Assembly: GCA_038118725.1 (NCBI GenBank) | Contig: JAYOIK010000003.1 | Span: 1-64,000, forward strand | Length of the DNA: 64,000 nt | Direction of reading: 5' to 3' | Source: JADHLJ01 sp038118725 | GTDB lineage: Bacteria > Pseudomonadota > Alphaproteobacteria > Thalassobaculales > Thalassobaculaceae | Part shown: piece by piece, positions 1 through 7,664 of the stretch | Layout of the letters: each line of letters starts with the position of its first letter | Numbering within the stretch: the stretch's first letter is position 1 | Made by a program: the position numbers and the translations under genes | The notes under the pieces: generated by a model | Told to the model about the DNA's origin: nothing | The model's input: only the letters and a program-made list of their open reading frames with translations | The model's database searches: none

Positions 1-248
1 TCGGAAAGCGCGAGATCACCAGAGACTTCAAAAGGCGACAGTGGATTGCAAGGCAATCCGCGAAAGCCTCTGGGGTTCAAACTGTCTTTCTCCCGCGAAT
101 CCTCCGCGCTTTCATCGGAAAGCGCGAGATCACCAGAGACTTCAAAAGGCGACAGTGGATTGCAAGGCAGTCCGCGAAAGCCTCTGGGGTTCAAACTGTC
201 TTTCTCCCGCGAATCCACCACGCGCTTTCATCGGAAAGCGCGAGATCA
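1..248. repeat. Tandem repeat, about 114-116 bp unit, running off the left edge
   Basis: Copy 1 covers 1-114 and copy 2 covers 115-230, nearly identical apart from a few substitutions and a 2-bp insertion near the end of copy 2. A third copy starts at 231 and diverges after about 18 bases. Each unit contains small palindromes: a GGATTGC/GCAATCC stem and, across the unit junction, GCGCTTTC/GAAAGCGC. The reading frames through it are by-products of the repetition and resemble no known protein. The array probably continues to the left of the window. Its function is unknown. Confidence 0.9.
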
Positions 249-288
249 TTGGAAATTCCGATGTTGGTAATTGATTGCCGACGCTCCT

Positions 289-1929
289 TCACTCGGGAAC
301 GATGATCGGCTCCAATTGAGGTTTACCGAGAACCAGATCCGCGCCTTTTTCGCCGATCATCATGGCGGCGGCGTTGAGATTGGCGGAGAGCATCGTCGGC
401 ATGATCGAGGCGTCGATCACTCGAAGTCCGTCCATGCCTCTTACTCGAAGCTGATCGTCGACTACCGCGGTGGGATCGCTTTCCGGTCCCATCCGGCAGG
501 TGCCCATGGGATGGAACGTCGTGGTGCCCCGCTCCTTGGCCACCTGCATCAGTTCGTCGTCGCTCTGGACCTTGTCGCCCGGATATTGCTCAAAGTCGAA
601 ATAGGGAGCGAGAGGCTCGGTCCGCATCAGGCGGCGGGCGAGTTTCATGCCGGCGAGGATGACCCGGCGGTCTTCTTCCTCGGCGAGATAGTTCGGCTGA
701 ATAAGCGGTTTCTCGAACGGGTCCGCCGATTTCGCTCTTAGCCACCCCTTGCTCTCGGGGCGCTGTTGCCAAGAGGCGATGGTAAAGCCGGGTTCGTCGT
801 CAAGCTTTGACTGCACGCCTTCCTTATAGCTCGCCGGGGTGAAGGTCAGCTGCAAGTCGTGGTTCCGCACGGCCTCGTTGGAATGCCAGAAGGCATAGAC
901 CAGGGTCGGGGTCAGGTTGACGATGCTGTCGCCGCCGGTGAAGTACTTGATCACCTCGCCCCAGAGCCGGATGCCCTGGGCGCGCTCGTTGATCGTTGCG
1001 ATGTTCTTGACCCGGGCGGTGAAGCGCGGGGCGTAGTGGTCGCGCAAATTCTCGCCGACACCCGGCAGGGAATGCGTCACGTCGATGCCCAGATCCTTCA
1101 GTAGTCCTTCGGGGCCGATGCCGGAAACCTGAAGAAGTTGTGGCGAGTTTATGGTGCCGCCGCAGAGAATGACTTCCTTGTTCGCGCGAACTTCCATCAC
1201 CTGACCGCCACGACCGCCCTTGGCGTAAGCGATTCCCACCGCGCGCTTTCCCTCGAGCAGGATCTTGGTCGCGTGGGCGTTGGTACGCACCGTCAGGTTG
1301 GCGCGTGATTTGGCCGGGTTTAGAAAGGCGCGCGCCGTGCTGACCCGGCGCCGATTGTGGGTCGTGCGCTGGATATAGGAGACCCCTTCCTGAACCGCGC
1401 CGTTATAATCCTTATTGAGAGGAATCCCGAGTGTTTGGGCACCCTCGATGAAGGCGTCGCAAAGTGGATGGCTCCAGTTCAGGTCGTTGACGATCATGTT
1501 GCCGTCGCGGCCCCGGAACGTATCGTCGGCCTCGCCGATCCGTTGCTCGCAGCGCTTGAAATACGGTAGCACGTCCGCATAGCCCCAGCCGCGATTGCCC
1601 ATTTGCGACCAGCCGTCATAATCCATGCGCTGGCCGCGGTTGTAGACATGACCGTTGATCGAGCTTGATCCGCCGAGTGTTTTGCCCCGGGGTGCCGCGA
1701 TTGCTCGCCCGTTGGTCCAGGGGCCGGGCTCGTATTCGTAAAGCCAGTTTATCTTGGGATTGACCAGGGTCTTCATGAAGCCGGCGGGAATGTGGATATA
1801 CGGATCCCAGTCCGGTGGCCCGGCTTCCAGAAGACAGACACTATGCTTGCCGTCGGCGGTGAGCCGGTTCGCCACGATGCAGCCGGCCGAGCCGGCGCCG
1901 ACGATGATATAGTCAAATGTGTCGGCCAA
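289..1929 (-). CDS. GMC family FAD-dependent oxidoreductase (choline dehydrogenase-like)
   Basis: This is a flavin-dependent alcohol dehydrogenase/oxidase of the glucose-methanol-choline family, 546 aa, a normal length. The N-terminus carries the ADP-binding fold IIVGAGSAG (residues 8-16) followed by the family GKTLGGSSSINGHVYNRG signature. The C-terminal active-site region has the expected His in FHPMGTCRMG (H473) and Asn in SANLNAAA (about N517-N519). The start is a TTG after a GGACGGGA Shine-Dalgarno-like stretch, with an in-frame stop just upstream and no better ATG. It is a lone gene, divergent from ndk. The substrate cannot be read from sequence. Choline, alkanols, polyethylene glycol or sugar alcohols are all possible, and absence of a bet operon argues against naming it betA. 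Confidence 0.9.
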   Translation of the reverse strand: MADTFDYIIVGAGSAGCIVANRLTADGKHSVCLLEAGPPDWDPYIHIPAGFMKTLVNPKINWLYEYEPGPWTNGRAIAAPRGKTLGGSSSINGHVYNRGQRMDYDGWSQMGNRGWGYADVLPYFKRCEQRIGEADDTFRGRDGNMIVNDLNWSHPLCDAFIEGAQTLGIPLNKDYNGAVQEGVSYIQRTTHNRRRVSTARAFLNPAKSRANLTVRTNAHATKILLEGKRAVGIAYAKGGRGGQVMEVRANKEVILCGGTINSPQLLQVSGIGPEGLLKDLGIDVTHSLPGVGENLRDHYAPRFTARVKNIATINERAQGIRLWGEVIKYFTGGDSIVNLTPTLVYAFWHSNEAVRNHDLQLTFTPASYKEGVQSKLDDEPGFTIASWQQRPESKGWLRAKSADPFEKPLIQPNYLAEEEDRRVILAGMKLARRLMRTEPLAPYFDFEQYPGDKVQSDDELMQVAKERGTTTFHPMGTCRMGPESDPTAVVDDQLRVRGMDGLRVIDASIMPTMLSANLNAAAMMIGEKGADLVLGKPQLEPIIVPE

Positions 1930-2174
1930 GGTTCCCGTCCTCTAATCGTTGCTCCATGAAGCGCGTCATGAGTGTCGTTATATCAATTTAAAAATCGCTA
2001 AACCAAGAAGATGTCTGGCTTGGCCGGTTTCAATCGAGCGGATGGCTCGCTGGTGACCCTTGTCATCTTGCCCCTGACGTGTCGCGCGGCTATAACGCGC
2101 CCGCCGCGTGGTTGCTTCCATTCAATCGCGCCACCGTATCCATCCTGAACCTCAAAACAGAGTCGAGACCCACC

Positions 2175-2597
2175 ATGGCCATCGAGCGCACCTTCTCCAT
2201 CATCAAGCCCGACGCGACCGCCTCCAACAAAACCGGCGTCATCAACGCCCTGATCGAGGCCGCCGGCCTTCGCATCATCGCCCAACGGCGTATTCAAATG
2301 ACCCGCGCCCAAGCCGAGCGCTTCTACGCGGTGCACTCCGAGCGTCCGTTCTACGGCGAGCTGGTTGATTTCATGATTTCCGGCCCGGTGGTGGTTCAGG
2401 TTCTCGAGGGCGAGAACGCGATCGCCAAGTACCGTGAAGTGATGGGCGCGACTAACCCGGCCGAAGCCGCCGACGGCACCATTCGCAAGCTCTACGCCAA
2501 GAGTGTCGGTGAGAACTCGGTTCACGGCTCCGACGCGCCGGAAACCGCCGCCGAGGAGATTCCTCAGTTCTTCAGCGCCGCCGATATCGCGGGCTGA
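2175..2597 (+). CDS. ndk: Nucleoside diphosphate kinase
   Basis: Ndk transfers the gamma phosphate of ATP to NDPs through a phosphohistidine and balances cellular nucleotide pools. The protein is 140 aa, the usual bacterial length. It begins MAIERTFSIIKPDA, has the catalytic His in NSVHGSD (H117), and keeps the family Lys (K11) and Arg residues. The open frame extends upstream to 2079, but the ATG at 2175 gives the family N-terminus, so the upstream part is rejected. It is monocistronic here, between the divergent GMC gene and a convergent dioxygenase gene. A strong GC hairpin follows the stop. Confidence 0.97.
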   Translation: MAIERTFSIIKPDATASNKTGVINALIEAAGLRIIAQRRIQMTRAQAERFYAVHSERPFYGELVDFMISGPVVVQVLEGENAIAKYREVMGATNPAEAADGTIRKLYAKSVGENSVHGSDAPETAAEEIPQFFSAADIAG

Positions 2598-2609
2598 TAA
2601 CGCGCATGC

Positions 2610-2637
2610 CGCCGCCGGACGGTCTTGTCCGGCGGCG
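2610..2637. terminator. GC-rich hairpin between convergent ndk and dioxygenase genes
   Basis: A perfect 11-bp stem (CGCCGCCGGAC / GTCCGGCGGCG) with a 6-base loop lies directly after the ndk stop and before the stop of the convergent dioxygenase gene. It has no T-tract on either side. It may therefore be a bidirectional 3'-end stabiliser or an assist to Rho rather than a classic intrinsic terminator. Confidence 0.5.
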
Positions 2638-2659
2638 CGCTATCGCGCCCTACCGGGTC

Positions 2660-3487
2660 CTAGAACGGCTTGTCACCCTTGATGGTGACCCGATAGCCGG
2701 ACCGGACCTGGGGGTAGTAATCCCAGATCGCCAGATGCTGGACGCAGCGGTTATCCCAGAACGCGACGCTGTTATTCTCCCAGCTGAAGCGAACCTGGAA
2801 ATCCGGTTTCTCGCAATGATCCCACAAAACCCGCAGCATCGCGCGGCTTTCGTCGCGGGGTAGCTCGTTGATTCGCGTGGTGAAGGTTCGGTTGACATAG
2901 AGCGCCTTACGCCCGGTCACCGGATGGGTTCTCACAATCGGATGCACGGCGCGGGGATAGACCTTGCCGGTATCGTCATGCCCCCGATCGGCGTAGCGAT
3001 CGCGATAGACATGCTCTCCCGAATGGGTGGCGGTCAGCCCCTCGAGATAGGTCTTCATCCGGTCGCTGAGCGCGTCATAGGCGGCGTACATGCTGGCGAA
3101 CAGGGTATCGCCGCCTACCTCGGGCACCTCCCAAAGATGCAGGACGCTACCCATCGGCGGTTCCTCGTCGCAGGACACGTCGGAGTGCCATTTCTCGCCC
3201 GCGACACGCTTTGAATCCTTGTCCGCGTGGATGATCAGAATCTCCGGGTGGCCCGGCGGCGGCGGCGAGCCCGGATGGATGTGCAATTCCCCGAAACGCC
3301 GTCCGAAGGCCTTGTGCTGCTCAACCTCCAGCGGCTGGTCGCGGAAAAAGATGACCGAGTGCTCCATCAGCGCGTCATGGACTTCCTGGAACTGCTGGTT
3401 GCCCAACGGCTCGTTCAGGTTAATCCCGGAAATCTCGGCGCCGATGCGCGGCGTGAGCGGTTTTACCTGTATCGTTTCGTACGCCAT
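2660..3487 (-). CDS. TauD/TfdA family Fe(II)/2-oxoglutarate dioxygenase
   Basis: This 275-aa cytoplasmic non-haem iron dioxygenase couples 2-oxoglutarate decarboxylation to substrate hydroxylation. The metal triad is visible: WHSD (H101, D103) and the distal His in RCVQH (H251). The family box VPEVGGDTLFASM and the GRKALYVN segment are also present. The start chosen is the ATG at 3487 with GGAAGGA upstream; the frame runs further 5' but without family similarity. It resembles the second dioxygenase at 38.9 kb, so the two are paralogues. The substrate is unknown. Taurine, 2,4-D-like ethers and alkyl sulfates are used by relatives. The location opposite a CoA-transferase gene hints at organic acid catabolism, an inference only. 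Confidence 0.92.
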   Translation of the reverse strand: MAYETIQVKPLTPRIGAEISGINLNEPLGNQQFQEVHDALMEHSVIFFRDQPLEVEQHKAFGRRFGELHIHPGSPPPPGHPEILIIHADKDSKRVAGEKWHSDVSCDEEPPMGSVLHLWEVPEVGGDTLFASMYAAYDALSDRMKTYLEGLTATHSGEHVYRDRYADRGHDDTGKVYPRAVHPIVRTHPVTGRKALYVNRTFTTRINELPRDESRAMLRVLWDHCEKPDFQVRFSWENNSVAFWDNRCVQHLAIWDYYPQVRSGYRVTIKGDKPF

Positions 3488-3654
3488 GGCGAGGTTCCTT
3501 CCGAGATTATGTCCGTAAATCGCGACCATGATGCGGTTTCGAGAGGCGCCGCGTCGAGCCGAACGCCGCAATTCCACATATCCGATGCTGTCTTCGTATT
3601 GCCCGCGCGTCAATCCGTGTCACACTCCTTGCCTGCAATCTGGAGGAAGTGACG

Positions 3655-4881
3655 ATGGCGACCAATGGTGGCGCGGGGATGCTCGCGGGTGTGCGTGTTC
3701 TGGATATGACTCAATTCGAGGCGGGGCCGTCCTGCACCGAAACCTTGGCTTGGATGGGCGCCGAGGTGGTGAAGCTGGAGAACCCCAAGGGCGGTGACGC
3801 GGGTCGTTACTCAACCTCGGAGAAGCAGGGCGTCGATTCCTTCTATTTCATGCAATTCAATTCCGGCAAGAAGAGCATCACCTGCAACCTGAAAACGCCC
3901 GAGGGCGTGGCTCTGGTGAAGAAACTGGTCAAGGAGGCCAATGTCTTCATCGAGAACTTCGCGCCCGGCGTGGTCAAGCGCATGGGGCTGGACTATGAGT
4001 CGATCAAGGCCGAGAACCCGAACATAATCTACGCCTCGGTGAAGGGCTTCGCCGAGGGCAGCCCCTACGAGAACTTTCTCTCCTTCGACATGATCGGCCA
4101 GTCGGCCGGCGGCGTGCTCTCGATTACTGGAGAGCCCGACGGCGCGCCTTGCAAACCGGGCGTTACCCTTGCGGATACGGGTACCGGCATGCTGATGTCG
4201 ATCACCATTCTCGGCGCGCTCTATCGCCAGCAGGCGACGGGGCAGGGAGAGCATCTGCAACTCGCCATGCAGGACGCGATGCTGCAGTACTCGCGCCTTG
4301 CTTATGCCTATCGCGACATGCACGGCAAGCCGGCGCCCAGGGCCGGGGCCAAGGTGTTCACCACCGGCAACGCGCCGATGGGGATCTTTCCCTGCAAGCC
4401 CGGCGGGAAAAACGACTATGTCTATATCTACACCACCCGCGCCGGTAACCATCACTGGGAGCGGCTTTGCAACCTTATCGGCCGGCCCGAGTTGATTTCC
4501 GACCCGCGCTTCGCCGACCCCAAGGCTCGAGCCGAGAACGAGCCGGAGATCGACGCGATTCTCACCGAGTTCACCAAACAGCATGACAAGCGCACGGCGA
4601 TGAAGCTGATCGGTGAATGCGGCGTGCCCTGCGGCGCGGTCCTGGATGTGGGAGAGCTCTATGACGACCCGGATCTCAACGCGCGGGGCATCTTCCAGCA
4701 CATGGATCATCCGGAACGCGGCGAGTATAAGATGCCGGGCTGGCCGGTGAAGGTGGGTGGCGGCCACCTACCGATCCCGCCGGCGCCGCTTCTGGGAGAG
4801 CATGTGGATTCGGTGCTCTCCGGCTGGCTCGACATGAGCGCCGAGGAAATCGCCGAGCTGAGGAAAGGCGGCGCTGTCTGA
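3655..4881 (+). CDS. CaiB/BaiF (class III) CoA-transferase, formyl-CoA transferase-like
   Basis: This 408-aa class III CoA-transferase moves CoA between carboxylic acids through an aspartyl-CoA anhydride. The likely catalytic Asp is D174 in LADTGTG, matching D169 of formyl-CoA:oxalate CoA-transferase. The family N-terminus (LAGVRVLDMTQFEAGPSCTE) and NFAPGVVKRMGLDY segment are present. The ATG at 3655 is preferred because GGAGGA sits 7 bases upstream; a GTG at 3649 is too close to it. The next gene on the same strand encodes a ThDP-dependent enzyme like oxalyl-CoA decarboxylase or 2-hydroxyacyl-CoA lyase. The pair may therefore activate and cleave a short acid such as oxalate or a 2-hydroxy acid. 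The true substrate is unproven. Confidence 0.9.
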   Translation: MATNGGAGMLAGVRVLDMTQFEAGPSCTETLAWMGAEVVKLENPKGGDAGRYSTSEKQGVDSFYFMQFNSGKKSITCNLKTPEGVALVKKLVKEANVFIENFAPGVVKRMGLDYESIKAENPNIIYASVKGFAEGSPYENFLSFDMIGQSAGGVLSITGEPDGAPCKPGVTLADTGTGMLMSITILGALYRQQATGQGEHLQLAMQDAMLQYSRLAYAYRDMHGKPAPRAGAKVFTTGNAPMGIFPCKPGGKNDYVYIYTTRAGNHHWERLCNLIGRPELISDPRFADPKARAENEPEIDAILTEFTKQHDKRTAMKLIGECGVPCGAVLDVGELYDDPDLNARGIFQHMDHPERGEYKMPGWPVKVGGGHLPIPPAPLLGEHVDSVLSGWLDMSAEEIAELRKGGAV

Positions 4882-4893
4882 CAACAATACATC

Positions 4894-5030
4894 GTCATCC
4901 CGGCGAAGGCCGGGACCCATTCCGCTGAATTTTCCATGTGACGTTCGCGTCAATCAAAGTATCGCCGTGATTGAACCAGCGATGAGGTTGACAGGTCAGC
5001 GGAATGGGTCCCGCTTTGCAGCGGGATGAC
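4894..5030. repeat. Paired-hairpin inverted repeat
   Basis: The 33-base left arm (4894-4926) and right arm (4998-5030) are inverted copies with a few mismatches. Each arm is itself a hairpin (CCCGGC..GCCGGG on the left, CCCGCT..AGCGGG on the right). About 71 bases separate the arms. It fills the space between the CoA-transferase and ThDP-enzyme genes, and the outer ends read GTCATCCC inward. Similar arms occur at other intergenic sites in the window. It has no coding capacity, and whether it is mobile or acts as an RNA processing or termination signal is unknown. Confidence 0.85.
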
Positions 5031-5077
5031 GGCCATGAATCTTTATCTTTGAAATAAACCAACCAAGGGAGGCAACG

Positions 5078-6730
5078 GTGGCCCAACTCACCGGTTCGGA
5101 AATTCTAGCCAAGGCGCTGCGCAATGAAGGCGTGGACGACCTGTTCTTCATCATGGGCGGGCCGATGCTGCTCGCCGAGGAATCCTGCATCAAGGAGGGC
5201 ATCCGCCCGATCGACGTGCGTCACGAACAGGCCGCGGCCTTCATGGGGCAGGCCTATAGCCGTTTGCTCAACAAGCCGAGCGTCTGCATGGCGGCCAGCG
5301 GCCCGGGGGTGACCAACCTGATCACCGGGATCGCCAATGCCTATATCGACTGCGTGCCCGTGGTCGCGGTCGGTGGATCCAGCCCTTTCAAGGCCTATGG
5401 TCAGCAGGTCTTCCAGGAGATCGATCAGCTCTCGATGATGAAGCCCTGCACCAAGTGGGCCGAGCGGGTGTACTCCCTGAAACGCATCCCCGAGATGGTC
5501 AATGTCGCCTTCCAGAAGGCGATGGCGGGCAAGCCGGGGCCGGTCTATCTCGAATTCCCGGGCGATATTCTCTACGAGAAGATCGACGAGGAGGATATCG
5601 ACTGGACGATTTCTGGACGCGAGCTACCGCGGGCGCGCCCGCATGCCTCGCCCGAGCAGGTTGATTCAGTGATCGACGCGCTTTCCAAGGCGAAACAGCC
5701 GGTGATCGTCACCGGCGGCGGCATCCTGTGGTCCGACGCTTCCGAGGAGTTGCGCGAATTCGTCGATAAGGCCGGCATTCCGTTCTACACCACGCCACAG
5801 GGCCGGGGCGTGATCCCCGAGGATCATCCGCTCTCCTTCATGACCGTGCGCTCGGCGGCGTTCCGCGATGCCGATCTGATCATGATCCTTGGCACTCGGA
5901 TGAACTACATCATCGGCCATGCCGCGCCGCCGCGCTTCAACGCCAACGCGACCATCGTGCGCGTCGATATCGACGAGGAGGAGATCAGCACCTCGCCGCG
6001 CAAGATCGATATCGGTATCGTCGGCGACGCCAAGGCGGTGCTGGGCCAGATCAACGCCAAGCTGGACGGCAAGATCAGCTCCGACACGTTCTCCGGCTGG
6101 CACAAGCGGCTCGGCGACGAGGAGGCGGCCAAGCGCTCGCGACCCGGCGGCAACAGCGTCTCGGACGCCACGCCGATCCACCCGCTGCGGCTCTGCGAGG
6201 AAGTTAAGAACTTCATGAATCGCGACGCGATCCTGGTGGTCGACGGTCAGGAGATCCTGAACTACGGCCGCCAGTCGATGCCGACCTTCGCGCCGGGCCA
6301 TCGACTCAATTCCGGCCCGTTCGGCACCATGGGCGTCGGTCTTCCCTTCGGCCTCGGCGCCAAGGTGGCCAAGCCCGACACCCAGGTCATCGTGGTTCAC
6401 GGCGACGGCTCCTTCGGTCTGAACGCCATGGAGCTCGATACAGCGGTCCGTCACGGTATCAACGTCCTGGTGGTGATCAGCCTCAACGGCGGCTGGACGG
6501 CGGACCCGGACGGGACCAAGCCGGGCCGGGATCTCGGCTACACCCGTTATGACAAGATGGCCGAGGCGCTGGGTTGTTACGGCGAGTATGTCGAGGAACC
6601 GGGCGACATCCGTCCGGCTCTCGAACGCGCCCAGGCCGAGGTCGACAAGGGCCGCGTCGCGGTGGTCAACATCAAGACCGATTTCACCGCGCGCGCGGGT
6701 ACGCAGGCGTTTGCGCAATACTCGACGTAA
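5078..6730 (+). CDS. ThDP-dependent lyase/decarboxylase (oxalyl-CoA decarboxylase / 2-hydroxyacyl-CoA lyase / ALS-like)
   Basis: This 550-aa protein has the three-domain architecture of the acetolactate synthase/POX family. The PYR domain contains the cofactor-activating Glu in VRHEQ (E50). A central domain follows (about 190-340). The PP domain contains the ThDP/Mg motif starting at GDGSFG (about residue 442) and ending near NGGW. The GTG start has GGGAGG 5 bases upstream. It follows the class III CoA-transferase on the same strand, a pairing known for oxalate catabolism (frc-oxc). However, the FQEIDQ segment replaces the YEEMDQ seen in oxalyl-CoA decarboxylase, which leaves 2-hydroxyacyl-CoA lyase or another ThDP enzyme equally possible. 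A canonical intrinsic terminator follows. Confidence 0.88.
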   Translation: MAQLTGSEILAKALRNEGVDDLFFIMGGPMLLAEESCIKEGIRPIDVRHEQAAAFMGQAYSRLLNKPSVCMAASGPGVTNLITGIANAYIDCVPVVAVGGSSPFKAYGQQVFQEIDQLSMMKPCTKWAERVYSLKRIPEMVNVAFQKAMAGKPGPVYLEFPGDILYEKIDEEDIDWTISGRELPRARPHASPEQVDSVIDALSKAKQPVIVTGGGILWSDASEELREFVDKAGIPFYTTPQGRGVIPEDHPLSFMTVRSAAFRDADLIMILGTRMNYIIGHAAPPRFNANATIVRVDIDEEEISTSPRKIDIGIVGDAKAVLGQINAKLDGKISSDTFSGWHKRLGDEEAAKRSRPGGNSVSDATPIHPLRLCEEVKNFMNRDAILVVDGQEILNYGRQSMPTFAPGHRLNSGPFGTMGVGLPFGLGAKVAKPDTQVIVVHGDGSFGLNAMELDTAVRHGINVLVVISLNGGWTADPDGTKPGRDLGYTRYDKMAEALGCYGEYVEEPGDIRPALERAQAEVDKGRVAVVNIKTDFTARAGTQAFAQYST

Positions 6731-6752
6731 GGTTTGAGTGAGACAAATGTGG

Positions 6753-6789
6753 ACGGGCTGGCTTGGGAAACCAAGCCCGCCCGTTTTTT
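6753..6789 (+). terminator. Rho-independent terminator after the ThDP-enzyme gene
   Basis: The stem ACGGGCTGGCTTGG / CCAAGCCCGCCCGT (14 bp, one mismatch) closes on a GAAA loop and is followed immediately by a run of six T. It lies 22 bases after the stop codon at 6730 and has the textbook layout for plus-strand termination. Confidence 0.93.
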
Positions 6790-6863
6790 GTTGTGGGTAT
6801 GGATCTGATGTATCGAAAGTAGACTGGCGGTGCGCCCACGCTATCACCCCCTAAAATTACCTT

Positions 6864-7025
6864 CCGTCACCCCGCGCTTGACGCGGGGCCGAAGCTTGAG
6901 GCGATGGCTTGTGACGGGTCTCTGATCGCGACGTCGCGGGGCTGTGGTCAGGGCTCCATTGTTCCGTTATCCGTCGCTTTGACCCGCCTCAGGCGTCGGC
7001 CCCGCATCGGGGTGCGGGGTGACGG
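6864..7025. repeat. Paired-hairpin inverted repeat between convergent genes
   Basis: The left arm (6864-6892) and right arm (6996-7025) are inverted copies of a CCGTCACCCCGC...GCGGGGCCGA sequence. Each arm is a hairpin, with CCCCGCG..CGCGGGG on the left. About 100 bases of unrelated sequence lie between them. With the terminator at 6753-6789 it fills the 6731-7046 gap, where I see no gene. The layout matches the element at 4894-5030. Confidence 0.85.
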
Positions 7026-7046
7026 GCGAGAGGGAGGCGGGGGAAT

Positions 7047-7664
7047 TCACCCCACCCGATAGCCATACTCCGCAGCGGCTTGTTCGACACTCTCGAGGAA
7101 GCTTACCGCGAAGCCGCGGGCGACATAGACGTCGAATACGTCGGCGGCTCGGCAGTCGATCAGCGCCGAGACGTGAAACAGCGCCGTCTGGGCGCACATG
7201 CCGGGGGTAAAGGAGGCCTCGTGCCAATCAAGCGGCCCGGCCTTCATCAGGACCTGGCGCACCGCGCGACCGGACAGGCGCAGCGAGGCGCGGCCATGGC
7301 CGAGATCGACGACCGCCGCGTTACTGGGAGCCAACGCATCGCGCATCAGGCCGAGCAAATCCCGGCTCTCCGGCTCCACCACCATCCAACGGTTCGGGCC
7401 GGTCCAGAGGATACGCGGGCGGCCGTCGCCGACGGACGTGTTGAACGCCTCCGAAGGACGAAGCCCAAGGGCATCCGCCGTCGCCTCCAACATCGCGCCG
7501 AGCTCGGCGGGGCGGGCCTCGATCTGGACCATCGAGAGCGGGTGCCGCTCGGTGATGACGAGGCCTGGGCCGCGATAATCCTGGGCGCCATGATCACCGG
7601 GGCGGAGCGCGCCGGCCAGGGCCGATCGACGGGGCGGGGATGACTGGGTTCCGGTCTCAGGCAT
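7047..7664 (-). CDS. soxG: Sarcosine oxidase subunit gamma
   Basis: This 205-aa protein is the gamma subunit of heterotetrameric sarcosine oxidase, which oxidatively demethylates sarcosine to glycine. Gamma is a small GcvT-like scaffold subunit without cofactor. Recognition rests on position (last gene of soxBDAG), length and weakly conserved segments such as GPNRWMVVEP and VVDLGHGRASLRLSG. The N-terminal 30 residues are rich in Pro, Arg and Ser and poorly conserved. Its start lies inside soxA, overlapping by 8 bases, so the two are translationally coupled. Confidence 0.9.
   Translation of the reverse strand: MPETGTQSSPPRRSALAGALRPGDHGAQDYRGPGLVITERHPLSMVQIEARPAELGAMLEATADALGLRPSEAFNTSVGDGRPRILWTGPNRWMVVEPESRDLLGLMRDALAPSNAAVVDLGHGRASLRLSGRAVRQVLMKAGPLDWHEASFTPGMCAQTALFHVSALIDCRAADVFDVYVARGFAVSFLESVEQAAAEYGYRVG

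Noticed and set aside
60..110. tRNA-like GGTTCAAAC sequence in the left-edge repeat
   Set aside because: No cloverleaf can be drawn around it: no matching acceptor or anticodon stems.
1..248. CRISPR array
   Set aside because: The repeat unit is about 115 bp with no spacers and no cas genes nearby.
289..1929. betA (choline dehydrogenase) name for the GMC protein
   Set aside because: Family motifs are general to GMC enzymes and no betB, betI or betaine transporter genes flank it.
5666..6847. Long minus-strand open frame (393 codons) opposite the ThDP-enzyme gene
   Set aside because: It is the mirror of a highly GC-biased coding gene; composition is unlike a protein and the plus-strand gene has clear family motifs. 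The same holds for other long antisense frames (3811-4767, 30866-32209, 13454-14836, 35469-36776).
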